The notes below the pieces were generated by a model, which saw nothing but the letters and a program-made list of their open reading frames with translations, searched no databases and was not told the origin of the DNA. Made by a program: the position numbers and the translations under genes. From contig JAEMWC010000397.1 of NCBI GenBank assembly GCA_016490735.1, positions 503,501 through 567,500 on the forward strand: a DNA stretch of 64,000 nucleotides. The letters are read 5' to 3'. Position 1 is the stretch's first letter. Every line of letters begins with the position of its first letter. Shown here one piece after another: positions 10,519 to 19,292 of the stretch. This DNA comes from Pachyseris speciosa (lineage: Eukaryota; Cnidaria; Anthozoa; Scleractinia; Pachyseridae).

Positions 10519-12002
10519 CTGAAAGAGAAACAATAATTGAAAGAAAGCTTTCATAACTGAAAAAAGCTCAGACTTGAAGAAGGTAAGGCCATGTTTTAGG
10601 TCCATTTTATTCTTGTTCTTGCTTTATGGGGGCTTTAAGTCTCTAACTTAGTAATCACATACCTCTCGTATCAATGTCCTGATGATACAAACAGAGACCT
10701 GTGTAAATATCTCTAATATCAACCCTTAAACGCTGCAAGCGGCTTTGCAAGATTATTTAGCGACTAAAGAGAAATTACGGCTACAATGGCTTCTTTCGAT
10801 GGGTTAATTGGAACATTAACTTGCAAGCAAAGCAACACATCATGCCATGAAAAGCTTGTTAAATCTCGTCGAGATGAACGATCCAAAGTCCCAGACTTTA
10901 TATTAGGGGTGTGTTTCACATATGGGATAGTTACCCGCTCTCCTCCACTACCAGAACCGGAAGCACTGTCTGTGTGATCTCCACTTGCCCCATCCAGAGC
11001 TTTATGTAACAGCGCTTCAAGGTTTTTTGCTGTCACACTCTTTTCCAGCGAATGCACCGGGATCACTGCAGAGTTCGATGATAAGCCTTCAGCGCCAAAC
11101 GAAAACTGGGGAACTGGAAGATCGTGAGTGACGTCTCCCTTTCTGTCGAGGTCATCTGAAACAAACAAAGAAGGGCGATTTTATAACATTTTTGCTAGAA
11201 CCATTACCAATCCCCCTGATTAACAAACTGCTGCCTGTACTAGGTTACAGCAACATAATAAGTACGGGGAGATGTCGGAAATACTAATGAGAAACTGACA
11301 AAAAAGGGAACGAACCACCTCAAGTGTGATAAGCCTTGAAGCAGCGCAAGACGTATATTTTGATGGGTCATTATTACCACTCTCTTTATCCGTTGATACT
11401 ACAATCATGTTATCAAAAAACTGCCCAGTCATTGGTGATTTCAAAAACGGCACGGTGAAACTTTTTATTGTTATCAAAATTTGATAAGCAGGATAAGACG
11501 CAACTTTTGGCAAAGTTTAAAAAAATTCTGTACATGGGGTTCAGAGCCACCTTAAATTTTCGAAAATTTAAGGTGGCTCTGAACCCCATGTACAGTAAAT
11601 TAACGGTAAATTAATATAAATAGGTCACGTGGCATACTTAATGTCCAAATATCTCACAATAAATATGACCTATACCACATTAAAAGGCGGAATTACATTA
11701 AAATGGTCTTTCTCAACCTTTTGAAGCAGATTTTAGAATTTCTAAGTGCAAACGTTCCCCATTCCCAAAGCACGAATCATGACGTCATTAATCAAGAGAT
11801 GTCACGTGACACTTAAGACAATTTTCACGTGGTCAAAATTCAAAATTTATGACGAGCAATTGTATAAATTGCGTTCACAACTGCGAGGATCATTCTTCAT
11901 TTGATTTCATTTCCGCAGTTCATATATGATTCATTTCATATATCATTCACACTCATTTCTCTCACGGGAACATATGAACCCACAATTGACCTGCTCCCAA
12001 CA

Positions 12003-12033
<31 letters not shown>

Positions 12034-12252
12034 ATCGCACCGGTAATCGCGAGGTCACGGGTTCGAACCCCGTTGAAGTCCTGAATTTTTTTCAGGCTTC
12101 TTTTCGCAATTGTATAAATTGCGTTCACAACTGCGAGGATCATTCTTCATTTGATTTCATTTCCGCAGTTCATATATGATTCATTTCATATATCATTCAC
12201 ACTCATTTCTCTCACGGGAACATATGAACCCACAATTGACCTGCTCCCAACA

Positions 12253-12283
<31 letters not shown>

Positions 12284-12502
12284 ATCGCACCGGTAATCGC
12301 GAGGTCACGGGTTCGAACCCCGTTGAAGTCCTGAATTTTTTTCAGGCTTCTTTTCGCAATTGTATAAATTGCGTTCACAACTGCGAGGATCATTCTTCAT
12401 TTGATTTCATTTCCGCAGTTCATATATGATTCATTTCATATATCATTCACACTCATTTCTCTCACGGGAACATATGAACCCACAATTGACCTGCTCCCAA
12501 CA

Positions 12503-12533
<31 letters not shown>

Positions 12534-12753
12534 ATCGCACCGGTAATCGCGAGGTCACGGGTTCGAACCCCGTTGAAGTCCTGAATTTTTTTTCAGGCTT
12601 CTTTTCGCAATTGTATAAATTGCGTTCACAACTGCGAGGATCATTCTTCATTTGATTTCATTTCCGCAGTTCATATATGATTCATTTCATATATCATTCA
12701 CACTCATTTCTCTCACGGGAACATATGAACCCACAATTGACCTGCTCCCAACA

Positions 12754-12784
<31 letters not shown>

Positions 12785-15409
12785 ATCGCACCGGTAATCG
12801 CGAGGTCACGGGTTCGAACCCCGTTGAAGTCCTGAATTTTTTTCAGGCTTCTTTTCGCAATTGTATAAATTGCGTTCACAACTGCGAGGATCATTCTTCA
12901 TTTGAATAATTCATCTTATAAGCAGAAAATGAAGCACTATGAAATCTTTGCGGCGGGTCATCTAATCATAAATAGCCAAGCCTTAACACACATGAGACGG
13001 TCTACACATATTCGCGTCTACGTTCGTTTTGCTCTCAGCTTATGTTTGTTTGCTCTCAATACATTTTTCGTTCCTTCTAGAAGGGAGTCGGTGTGGAACA
13101 GATTAGAGAAACTGCTGTGCGGCAGGTTACGTCAACATCTTGCAAAAACGTTACCGATCTCACATAAGCTTGCATGTACCCATTCATGCACCTACACCTC
13201 AGCAGATAAAAACAACGGTATTTATCAAACATCTTTGGAACAAATTGAAACTGCAGTGCATAGATCCAGGCTTGTACGGTGACATCAGGGCAAAAGCAAA
13301 ACACACCAATAACTTTATTGATTGTTTGCGGCGATTAAATAGTAAGGCTTAATTTGAAATTGTCACTGTTACACGTGAAGAACTGTTCACACAACGTTAC
13401 GGTGACCAGCGTACAATGGTTATCTTACCAGTTGAATTGACGGGAAATTCCGGCTTTGATTTCTTGGGTGACATGCTTGTTCCAAGCTTCATTAAATTCT
13501 GCCCGAGGTTGGACAACAATTCAGGAAGAGAATCGCGCTTGACAGCTTGTGCCCCGTTTATTTGCACGTGCAGTTTCAGTTTGCTGGGAACGATTAGGTG
13601 AGGAGGAAGGCTAATGTGACTTCTTCTGTTGTCATGGTGATCCACGTGAACACGCTGCGACTTTGGTTGCAACTTTTGCTTGGGATGTTGAAGAAGCGGT
13701 TGGTGATGGTGATGATGATGATGATGATGACGATGATCGTGATGATGGTGTCGGTGAGGATGGCGATGGTGGCGCGAATGGTGAACATAATGTTTGAACG
13801 GGTTGTGGTGATGATGAAGATGACGATGATAGTGCGAATGATGGTGATAATGTTTCAGTGGATTATGATGATGGTGATGATGATGGTGGTGTTGATGATG
13901 ATGGTGATGGTGATGGTAATGTTTCAGTTTATCATGGTTGTGGTGAACATGTGGATGATGGTGGCGATGGTGATGGTGATGGTGATGATGGTTGTTATGG
14001 TGGAATATCTTTTGATGAAGCTTTGTCTTGAGATTAACCGCCTTTGCTTTGGCGTCTGTTGGAAGAGAATATTGTTTTAGTCGTTCATATTAGTTTCTTA
14101 TGATTTGATATGAACATGCTAAACTTTGCGAACAAAGCAAGCGTTTTCTCACAAACAAAACTGCCTAGCAACTGAACAAGAAGTCAGAGAGGGAACGTAT
14201 TCACAGGGCCTCCCTCTTAGCCGTGCACGCGCCGCCTCCAGTCTTCTGGGTATCGCAAGACCTTTCAGCATCCTTATAGGCCTGTCATACAAACGCTGAG
14301 ATACACAAACGTGAGCCCATGGATCAAAGATTTTAATCCTGGTGTTTTCGATTCTGTTTCAAAACGTTTAAATGCAATCTAGTGCCTTTTCTTAGACCAT
14401 ACCTGCTATGAACGATGGATATTTAGATGAACGACGTGGATATAGTGTCATTCCTGATAAAGCCCCCCACAAGAATTAGGGTAACCTTCCTCAGCTTTAC
14501 TGCCGTAAGATACGGTTCATTAAGGCATTTTAGTGTTGATTTTTGAGAAAAAAAACATTAAACACTTAACACATAAACGCAGCCTAAGGAAACGAAGTTT
14601 TGAATGAATTTTATGTGACCAATTCCAACGAAAGTTGTTCTGATATAGATGACGGCTTTAAAAGTTTCTCGTATCAAGTTCCAAATTCCTTTCACTGTTA
14701 TCAATATATTTTGTATGGCCGACTTAGGAGAATTTTTATATATCATGGTAATTACTCCAAAAGCTACTACCAGTGTGTTTGATAAACCAGTAATTCTGTG
14801 AAAACAATCTATACAGTATGCTCGTCACTTTTTAATTCAGGGCATAGGAGGAGTGAAAACCTATTAAGCGAGGAAAGAACAATATTGACCCGGCAACCAG
14901 CTGTGATTCAATGAACTGTAGCCAACACAGGAGAACTATTAAAGATCCGTGTTTGGCACCGCTTATATTAATGGGCAGAACAGACGCTAGATTCTAAATT
15001 CGTAAACTTTGTTAGCCACAAAAAGCACTCTTTGAAGATCAATAGCATGGTAGGATTTGAACGTTAATCCTACCCCAGCAAAGATTGTTGTTGTACAATC
15101 TATTTTATCTTTGCAAATTACGGCTCACGGCGAATGTTCACCGACACTATAAGACATCTTTGCGGATATCAGTTTAAAATGATGATACTTCCAACGCTAG
15201 CAAGGCCCTCTATTATTTGAAATGATCATTCTCCAATATATTTTTTTTTTTTTGGATGAGATCACTGATAAGCATGTCGAAGAGTCACTGAACAGCTCAG
15301 AGAGTGAAAAAAATCAAGCAAACTTCTCACCTTTGCTGTTCCTACTGCTGGCACTGGAAATTAACGTAACAGATACAAGAAATAAAGCCAGAATTACTTT
15401 GCGATTCAT
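8854..15409 (-). CDS. Secreted histidine-rich, acidic proteoglycan-like protein, 4 exons
   Basis: Assembled on the minus strand from 15409-15331, 14055-13429, 11155-10935 and 10518-8854; the phases agree (1, 1, 0) and the product is about 863 aa. Order: a signal peptide (about residues 1-22, core VILALFLVSVTLISS); a basic lead; a His-rich domain, about 45-144, with 66 His in 100 codons; a short Lys/Leu region; a Ser-Gly-Ser-Gly-Ser-Gly segment near 301-306 suited to glycosaminoglycan attachment; and a Glu/Asp/Ser/Thr-rich region of about 550 residues with several N-x-S/T sites. A furin-like RLKR lies at 851-854, nine residues from the end. There is no transmembrane segment after the signal. 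I do not recognise the family. Composition fits an extracellular matrix or skeletal-matrix protein able to bind metal through His and calcium through acidic residues, but that is inference. Confidence 0.75.
10935..11155 (-). CDS. His-rich/acidic gene exon 3 (Ser-Gly segment)
   Basis: The acceptor TTTGTTTGTTTCAG is followed by AT GAC CTC, and the donor is GAGCGG|GTAACT. Encodes DDLDRKGDVTHDLPVP through ASGSGSGGER. The repeated Ser-Gly flanked by acidic residues resembles glycosaminoglycan attachment sites. An alternative donor at GCC|GTAATT (about 10779) would keep the frame and add about 50 residues. Confidence 0.7.
11528..11595. repeat. 68-bp perfect palindrome
   Basis: Two exact 34-base arms meet at 11561/11562 with no spacer (centre TTTTCGAAAA). 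A fold-back insertion or hairpin in the intron of the His-rich gene. Confidence 0.9.
11626..11831. promoter_or_regulatory. Cluster of three CACGTG E-boxes and a perfect CRE
   Basis: CACGTG at 11626, 11803 and 11826, plus TGACGTCA at 11780-11787, all within about 200 bp of intron. These are consensus sites for bHLH-Zip and CREB/ATF factors. Enhancer activity is inferred from motif density only. Confidence 0.35.
12008..12081 (+). tRNA. tRNA-Thr(GGT)-like sequence, copy 1
   Basis: 74 nt with a paired acceptor stem (GGCTTCA/TGAAGTC), an intact D arm (GCTC...GAGC) and an intact T arm (ACGGG TTCGAAC CCCGT). The anticodon stem does not pair (TCGCA against TCGCG) and position 33 is C instead of U, with GGT in anticodon place. 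Polymerase III boxes are preserved, but decoding is doubtful. Most likely a tRNA-derived repeat rather than a working tRNA. Confidence 0.55.
12258..12331 (+). tRNA. tRNA-Thr(GGT)-like sequence, copy 2
   Basis: Identical in arms and anticodon loop to the copy at 12008, with the same unpaired anticodon stem. Confidence 0.55.
12508..12581 (+). tRNA. tRNA-Thr(GGT)-like sequence, copy 3
   Basis: Same sequence as the neighbouring copies; the tail has one extra T. Confidence 0.55.
12759..12832 (+). tRNA. tRNA-Thr(GGT)-like sequence, copy 4
   Basis: Last of the array; same structure and same anticodon-stem defect. The following unit breaks off at about 12904. Confidence 0.55.
13429..14055 (-). CDS. 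His-rich/acidic gene exon 2 (poly-histidine domain)
   Basis: A 627-bp exon with acceptor TTCTCTTCCAACAG and donor ACTG|GTAAGAT. Reading from Asp27 it gives AKAKAVNLKTKLHQK, then about 100 codons (14002-13703) of which 66 are His, interleaved with Arg, Tyr, Asn and Pro. Within the tract, three modules of the form [ND][PK][LF]KHY recur (near 13930, 13860 and 13797). It then continues through VKRDSLPELLSNLG to PVNST. The frame has no start codon of its own, so it is easy to miss without splicing. Confidence 0.75.
14056..15330 (-). other. His-rich gene intron 1
   Basis: 1275-bp intron between the signal-peptide exon and the His-rich exon. No further exon or repeat was recognised. Confidence 0.6.
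15331..15409 (-). CDS. His-rich/acidic gene exon 1 (signal peptide)
   Basis: ATG at 15409-15407 on the minus strand encodes MNRKVILALFLVSVTLISSA..., a textbook signal peptide, and ends in phase 1 at K-G|GTGAGA. The next exon supplies the two bases needed (G+AC = Asp). An inverted CCAAT (GATTGGTC) lies about 140 bp upstream near 15553. Confidence 0.7.
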
Positions 15410-16721
15410 TTTGGTCCTGTTTTTCTTGTTTTCAGCTTTCACAGATTTTCCTTCGGGAGTTCAAATCGGTTTATCGCTCGTCGATTTGCTTATCGCGTTG
15501 GCATTTCTTGTACTGGCGCAATATGTTTTGGTTTTGTTTGGAAGCAGTTTCGATTGGTCTAAATTGCAAAACACTAACAGGTGAGCAGGATTGAAAGCAA
15601 AACAAGCCCTTTTTTTACTGATCTCAAACTGATCAAGCTAAATTCAAATAATGAGGGTTTTAAGCTATTCCTATCAGTCTCAAATGATTATGACGGGCTT
15701 AGAAAAACACTGAGCCGGAATGAAGAAAATGGCTCAAGAAGGGTTTGGGAAGATCGAGGTGATAATTATAAGAAGATGAAAATAAAATGGTAGTGAGATA
15801 AAAGTTTCTTTTCTCTTTCCATTTTCCAAGCATCTGTGGAATAGAGATAGAGTAGCCTGATCCAGGCTCTCAGAGCTTTGGGGCGAGCGCGTGAGAACGA
15901 GCGAAGAAAATTTACCCTCCCCCAGTCCCCGCGCGATTTTCTTTCCTCGTTCTTCGCTCGTTGTTTCCTGTTTTGTTCTTATCTGAGAGCCTGGAACAGG
16001 CTAAGATGGAGTCGTGTGTTGAGTGGGTATTTCTAGTCCCCGCTCTTTCTGCGACATTACATTCCCTTAAACGCAAGGGTTCATTCATCTCCCTGTGCTG
16101 AAAAATGGTACTCAGATGAAGGAAAAACAAACTATGTTTATGAACAGGTTGTGAAAAATAGCAAAATAGTGCAAGAACAACAGTGGTCGAAGACATACCG
16201 GTATGTACCAAAGTCAAATTGCGCATTTTAATTAGTTTCGTATGCGGTAACTGCCTTGATGGGCTCCTGGCCAAGTGGTAGTAAAAGAGAACATATTTCT
16301 TCTTCTCTTCCAGAGTCTGCCCAAGAAAACAAATCTTTGTGATTTTCGTTTTCTTAAATATCGATTTATGTTGAATAATTAAACAAAAAAAAAGATTTAT
16401 GTTGAATGAAATCGCCGGACTGGTCGATGAAATCCCACCACAGCACTGCTTTTGGAGCTGCAGGATTAAAGGACGAACAAACTTTCACTTTTGGTTCCTC
16501 TATTAATGATTACTTCTGAGAAAACAATCAAGGTCCAATGCAATTTGCGCACTCAGGGCTAGTCGAGATTATAACCCATTTTATCAACCTTTAAAATTTT
16601 CACTGAAATTTTCGATCTACGTTGACAAATTACGACAACCAGAGCATTTGTCACCCATAAGCGTAAAAGTCCTATGTTAGGAAAAGAAGTTGCAGTGAAC
16701 GTTTCACACTCCCCCTCCCTG
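15410..16721. other. Intergenic DNA with an inverted repeat
   Basis: The promoter region of the minus-strand His-rich gene lies at the left. A fold-back element lies at 15853-16004. Otherwise nothing recognised. Confidence 0.5.
15853..16004. mobile_element. Imperfect fold-back element (TAGCCTG...CAGGCTA)
   Basis: The ends TAGCCTGATCCAGGCTCTCAG and CTGAGAGCCTGGAACAGGCTA are inverted repeats. Inside, GAGAACGAGCGAAGAAAA faces a complementary TTTTCTTTCCTCGTTCTTCGCTC. Looks like a small non-autonomous element. Confidence 0.6.
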
Positions 16722-17161
16722 ATGAGAACACCGTGTATAAATAAAGTTATTTGATTTGATTTACAACTTCCGTTGCGCAGTACCTCTTTCAAGAGAATGA
16801 TATCTATCTAGTGAGCGGGTATGATAAATATTGACATATTTCCACGCGCTTTCAGAGATAAGCTTGCATGGGTAGTAAAAAATATTTGCGCAGTGAGATA
16901 AGAAGCTGTGCATTGCCTGAAATAATTACAGTGCGGAGAATAAGAAAGCAGTGCTAGTTTAAACTAACATACTGGTACAGACTGGATCGACCCCGTTGAG
17001 GTATCGCACGAGTTGAATGACAAACTATAAACACACCTTTCAGAACAAAGATCGAGTTTGTTGTTATGATTCGGTTTTTGTGTGATTCAGTAGTTAGTAG
17101 ATTTGATTTCTCCGATAATGATCTCTTTTAGCCATCGTTATCAGGATCCTAGTCGCTATCT

Positions 17162-17417
17162 ATAGTGAGGCCTTCCAAGGGGTAGAAGCGACAAGTGACA
17201 TGGTTCCCAAAACAGGCGACAATCTTCTCCCAAAACACCGACAACAGACAGAAATTGGCAGAAAACGCGCGACAATTTGCGACAGCGACAATTCACTTTC
17301 CATTCCTCTTTGTTTTCTTTGCGACAGCGACATTTGTCCCTAACGAAACAAGCGACAGACGGAGTCGTAAATGAGCGACAAAGCGACACCAGACCATCCC
17401 TTGGAAGGCCTCTATAG
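17162..17417. mobile_element. MITE with GAGGCCTTCCAAGG termini (copy 1)
   Basis: The termini CTATAGTGAGGCCTTCCAAGGG and CCCTTGGAAGGCCTCTATAG are inverted. The interior has GCGACA repeats. Equivalent copies lie at 27387-27644 and 33762-34329. The cysteine-rich open frame across it is found only inside this repeat and is not a gene. Confidence 0.75.
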
Positions 17418-17449
17418 TAGTCAATTTCTAAATGATAAGTACCCTCTAT

Positions 17450-18052
17450 TTAATTATCCACCTAGCTACCGAGCTACTTACCCACCCACCTACCTACCCA
17501 CCACCTACGTGACCCACCCAACCCACCTACCCACCTACCCCGGCCTACCTACCTAAAATTTTATTTAAATTAGTATAGAACTTTAACTTATGTAAAGTGC
17601 TTCTGAATATTGTTTATAGTTTTAGCGCTATGCAAATTCCTTATTATTATATCTATCTACCTATCTAATTAATTGGTTTTGTAATTTTAATTACAGTTCT
17701 ACTACTTTGTCACACTTTTATAAGGTTCGCCAACTGTCTTTGAAGTTGTAAGTTAGCTACTCCTAGCCTGTGCTGCACGTGATGTATTTGTGCTAATACA
17801 CTTATTATTTTGATTTTGTCTATCCATTGTCACACATGTATTTCCGCTTTTTCGCTCTCTGACCACTGAAGGTCGACCTTTGCAAGGGACTTCGTGTCCT
17901 CTTGTTGTTCCTCCACGGATGTATTTCCTAAATGCTTATTAATGAATGAATAAATAAATAAATAAATAAAGGATAAATAAATACCTACTTGTCTACCTAC
18001 CTACCTACCTACCTACCTACCTACCTACCTACCTACCTACCTACCTACCTGG
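17450..18052. repeat. (CTAC/CTACC)n and (AAATA)n microsatellites
   Basis: CTACC/CCACC-type runs at 17450-17555 and 17993-18050, with (AATA)n at about 17946-17970. The same positions in copies 2 and 3 carry runs of different length (27660-27810, 28130-28225, 34340-34470, 34765-34835). Confidence 0.9.
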
Positions 18053-18832
18053 CTACCACGATTTGTAAGCTGGTCTCCGTCGCCAGATCGAGATAACCCT
18101 CCTTATATTCCTCGTCCCCTTTTAAAATATATTTTCAAATGTTATTATTGCAGATTTCATGAGCGATTTTGCTAGGCATCCGTCAAAAGAAAAAAAACTG
18201 CCATGGTTTTAAATTTCATTTAGAATACTTGGTCAGACATTCCGAACATTTTTAAATTGCGATGCTGCCGTGGTAGTATTGAGTATTCAAGTCAATGTAC
18301 TGATATCTCTTGTTTTTCCGGTGGAAACGTGGCTGTGTATTTAATCAGAGATCAGAGCTTATGATTTAAAATCTATATTAAAGCCCTCACTTCAGTATAC
18401 TCTGCCGATTCAGGTTTCCGGTACCAAAGCATAAACAGCATTAAAAGATTTCCTATCTACTTTGGCCGTAAAAAAACTTTAACCACGCCTACAAGCGGAA
18501 GAGAGATTAATGAAGTCTGCATGAAACACCACATATTTCAATCAATTTCTATCAAGCGCTGTGGGCAAATAAAAGATTCCGGCTTAGATTTTCGACCCAA
18601 CCGATCGAAAGCCGAGGTTTGCGTTCCATTTTAGTGGCTAAAAAAATCTTTAGACCAATATTTATTGAGTATGTGTAATATAGAGCAAACCAGAATTGAA
18701 GATCGTTATCCGGATAAACAACTGATCTTAAAATAGACGTATATATATGACAGGTTTCCGGCTAGATAATAGGCTGATCTTTGTAGGACCTTTCTGAAAA
18801 CCACGTCATGTGATAAAAGCTTCCTAATTAAA

Positions 18833-19124
18833 AATTCTAAAATTAAACGAGACTTACCTAAGTCGATGTTCGATTGGAATTCTTCAGTCCTCGTTATCAG
18901 TCAGGAACGAAGGAGTTACATGAGAAGCATGCGCATGCGCATGCGCATGCGCATGCTTATCAAGTCAGTCTTAAAAGCGAGTGTTTCCAGGAGAAAAAAG
19001 GAACGAAGGAGCGGGAGGGAAAAAACCCAAGGGCCGGGAATGTAACTCCTTCGTTCCTGACTGATGACGAGGGAGAATTCCAATCAAACATCGACTTAGG
19101 TAAGTCTCGTTTAATTTTAGAATT
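18833..19124. repeat. Nested inverted repeats at the left end of the DIRS element
   Basis: Arms 18833-18882 and 19074-19124 are near-perfect inverted repeats. Inside them, CAGGAACGAAGGAGTTACA (18902) faces TGTAACTCCTTCGTTCCTG (19041). Could be the internal complementary region used by DIRS circles, or a separate fold-back joined to the terminus. Confidence 0.7.
18927..18956. repeat. (GCATGC)5 self-complementary microsatellite
   Basis: Five perfect GCATGC units of alternating purine and pyrimidine. The other end of the DIRS element has only two units (24760-24771) in the matching context AGTTACATGAGAA...TTATCAAGT. Confidence 0.9.
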
Positions 19125-19292
19125 CTACCTCGACATCAGTCCGAGTCACTACGGAGTTACATGAGATTTGAAAGCCCTGGAAACACGAACAAGTGAAGTA
19201 GCTGTGGATCGCGTAAAGGAATAACAGCTTTAATGGGTCATAACAGGCATGATAGCAATGAACAATCCATTGCGTTACACATAAAATGTAAG

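Larger units (their letters stand above)
11853..12904 (+). repeat. 250-bp tandem array, four tRNA-like-bearing units
   Basis: Units repeat at 250, 250 and 251 bp (CATCAGTGGCTTC at 12001, 12251, 12501, 12752). Each has a shared leader (GCAATTGTATAAATTGCGTT... to CTGCTCCCAACATCAGT) followed by a tRNA-like sequence and a T-rich CCTGAATTTTTTTCAGGC tail that can form a small hairpin terminator. The array is nearly identical between units, so amplification is recent. A lone tail copy on the other strand sits at about 59062-59196. Confidence 0.9.
10936..13428 (-). other. His-rich gene intron 2 region, filled with repeats
   Basis: Exon 3 ends at 11155, so the intron proper is 11156-13428. It holds a 68-bp perfect palindrome, an E-box/CRE cluster and a four-unit tRNA-like array. 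Nothing coding is supported in 11156-11520 or 12900-13428. Confidence 0.6.

Noticed and set aside
10519..10605. ATG at 10605 as the start of the acidic protein, giving a signal-like MKAFFQLLFLF
   Set aside because: Those bases form the polypyrimidine tract and acceptor TTTCTCTTTCAG. Three upstream exons join in phase and include a better signal peptide. An alternative promoter cannot be fully excluded.
12436..12651. Minus-strand frame with TGFEPVTSRLPVRCSNQLSYEA
   Set aside because: It is the antisense translation of the tRNA-like repeat, a known source of spurious protein predictions.
12008..12832. Functional tRNA-Thr gene cluster
   Set aside because: The anticodon stem does not pair and U33 is absent in all four copies, so I list them as tRNA-like.
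11853..12904. CRISPR-like array
   Set aside because: Units are 250 bp, repeats and spacers are not distinct, and the setting is an animal genome.
13598..14080. Plus-strand 160-codon frame rich in methionine and valine
   Set aside because: It is the antisense of the poly-His exon (CAT/CAC read as ATG/GTG). The minus-strand frame has matching splice sites and phases.
15222..15584. Plus-strand 120-codon hydrophobic frame
   Set aside because: It lies opposite the signal-peptide exon of the His-rich gene and has no recognised domain; hydrophobicity comes from the complementary sequence.
17156..17389. Cysteine-rich frame MSLCRSFTTPSVACF, also at 27382 and 33758
   Set aside because: It lies fully within a MITE that recurs in each tandem segment; no splice context or known domain.
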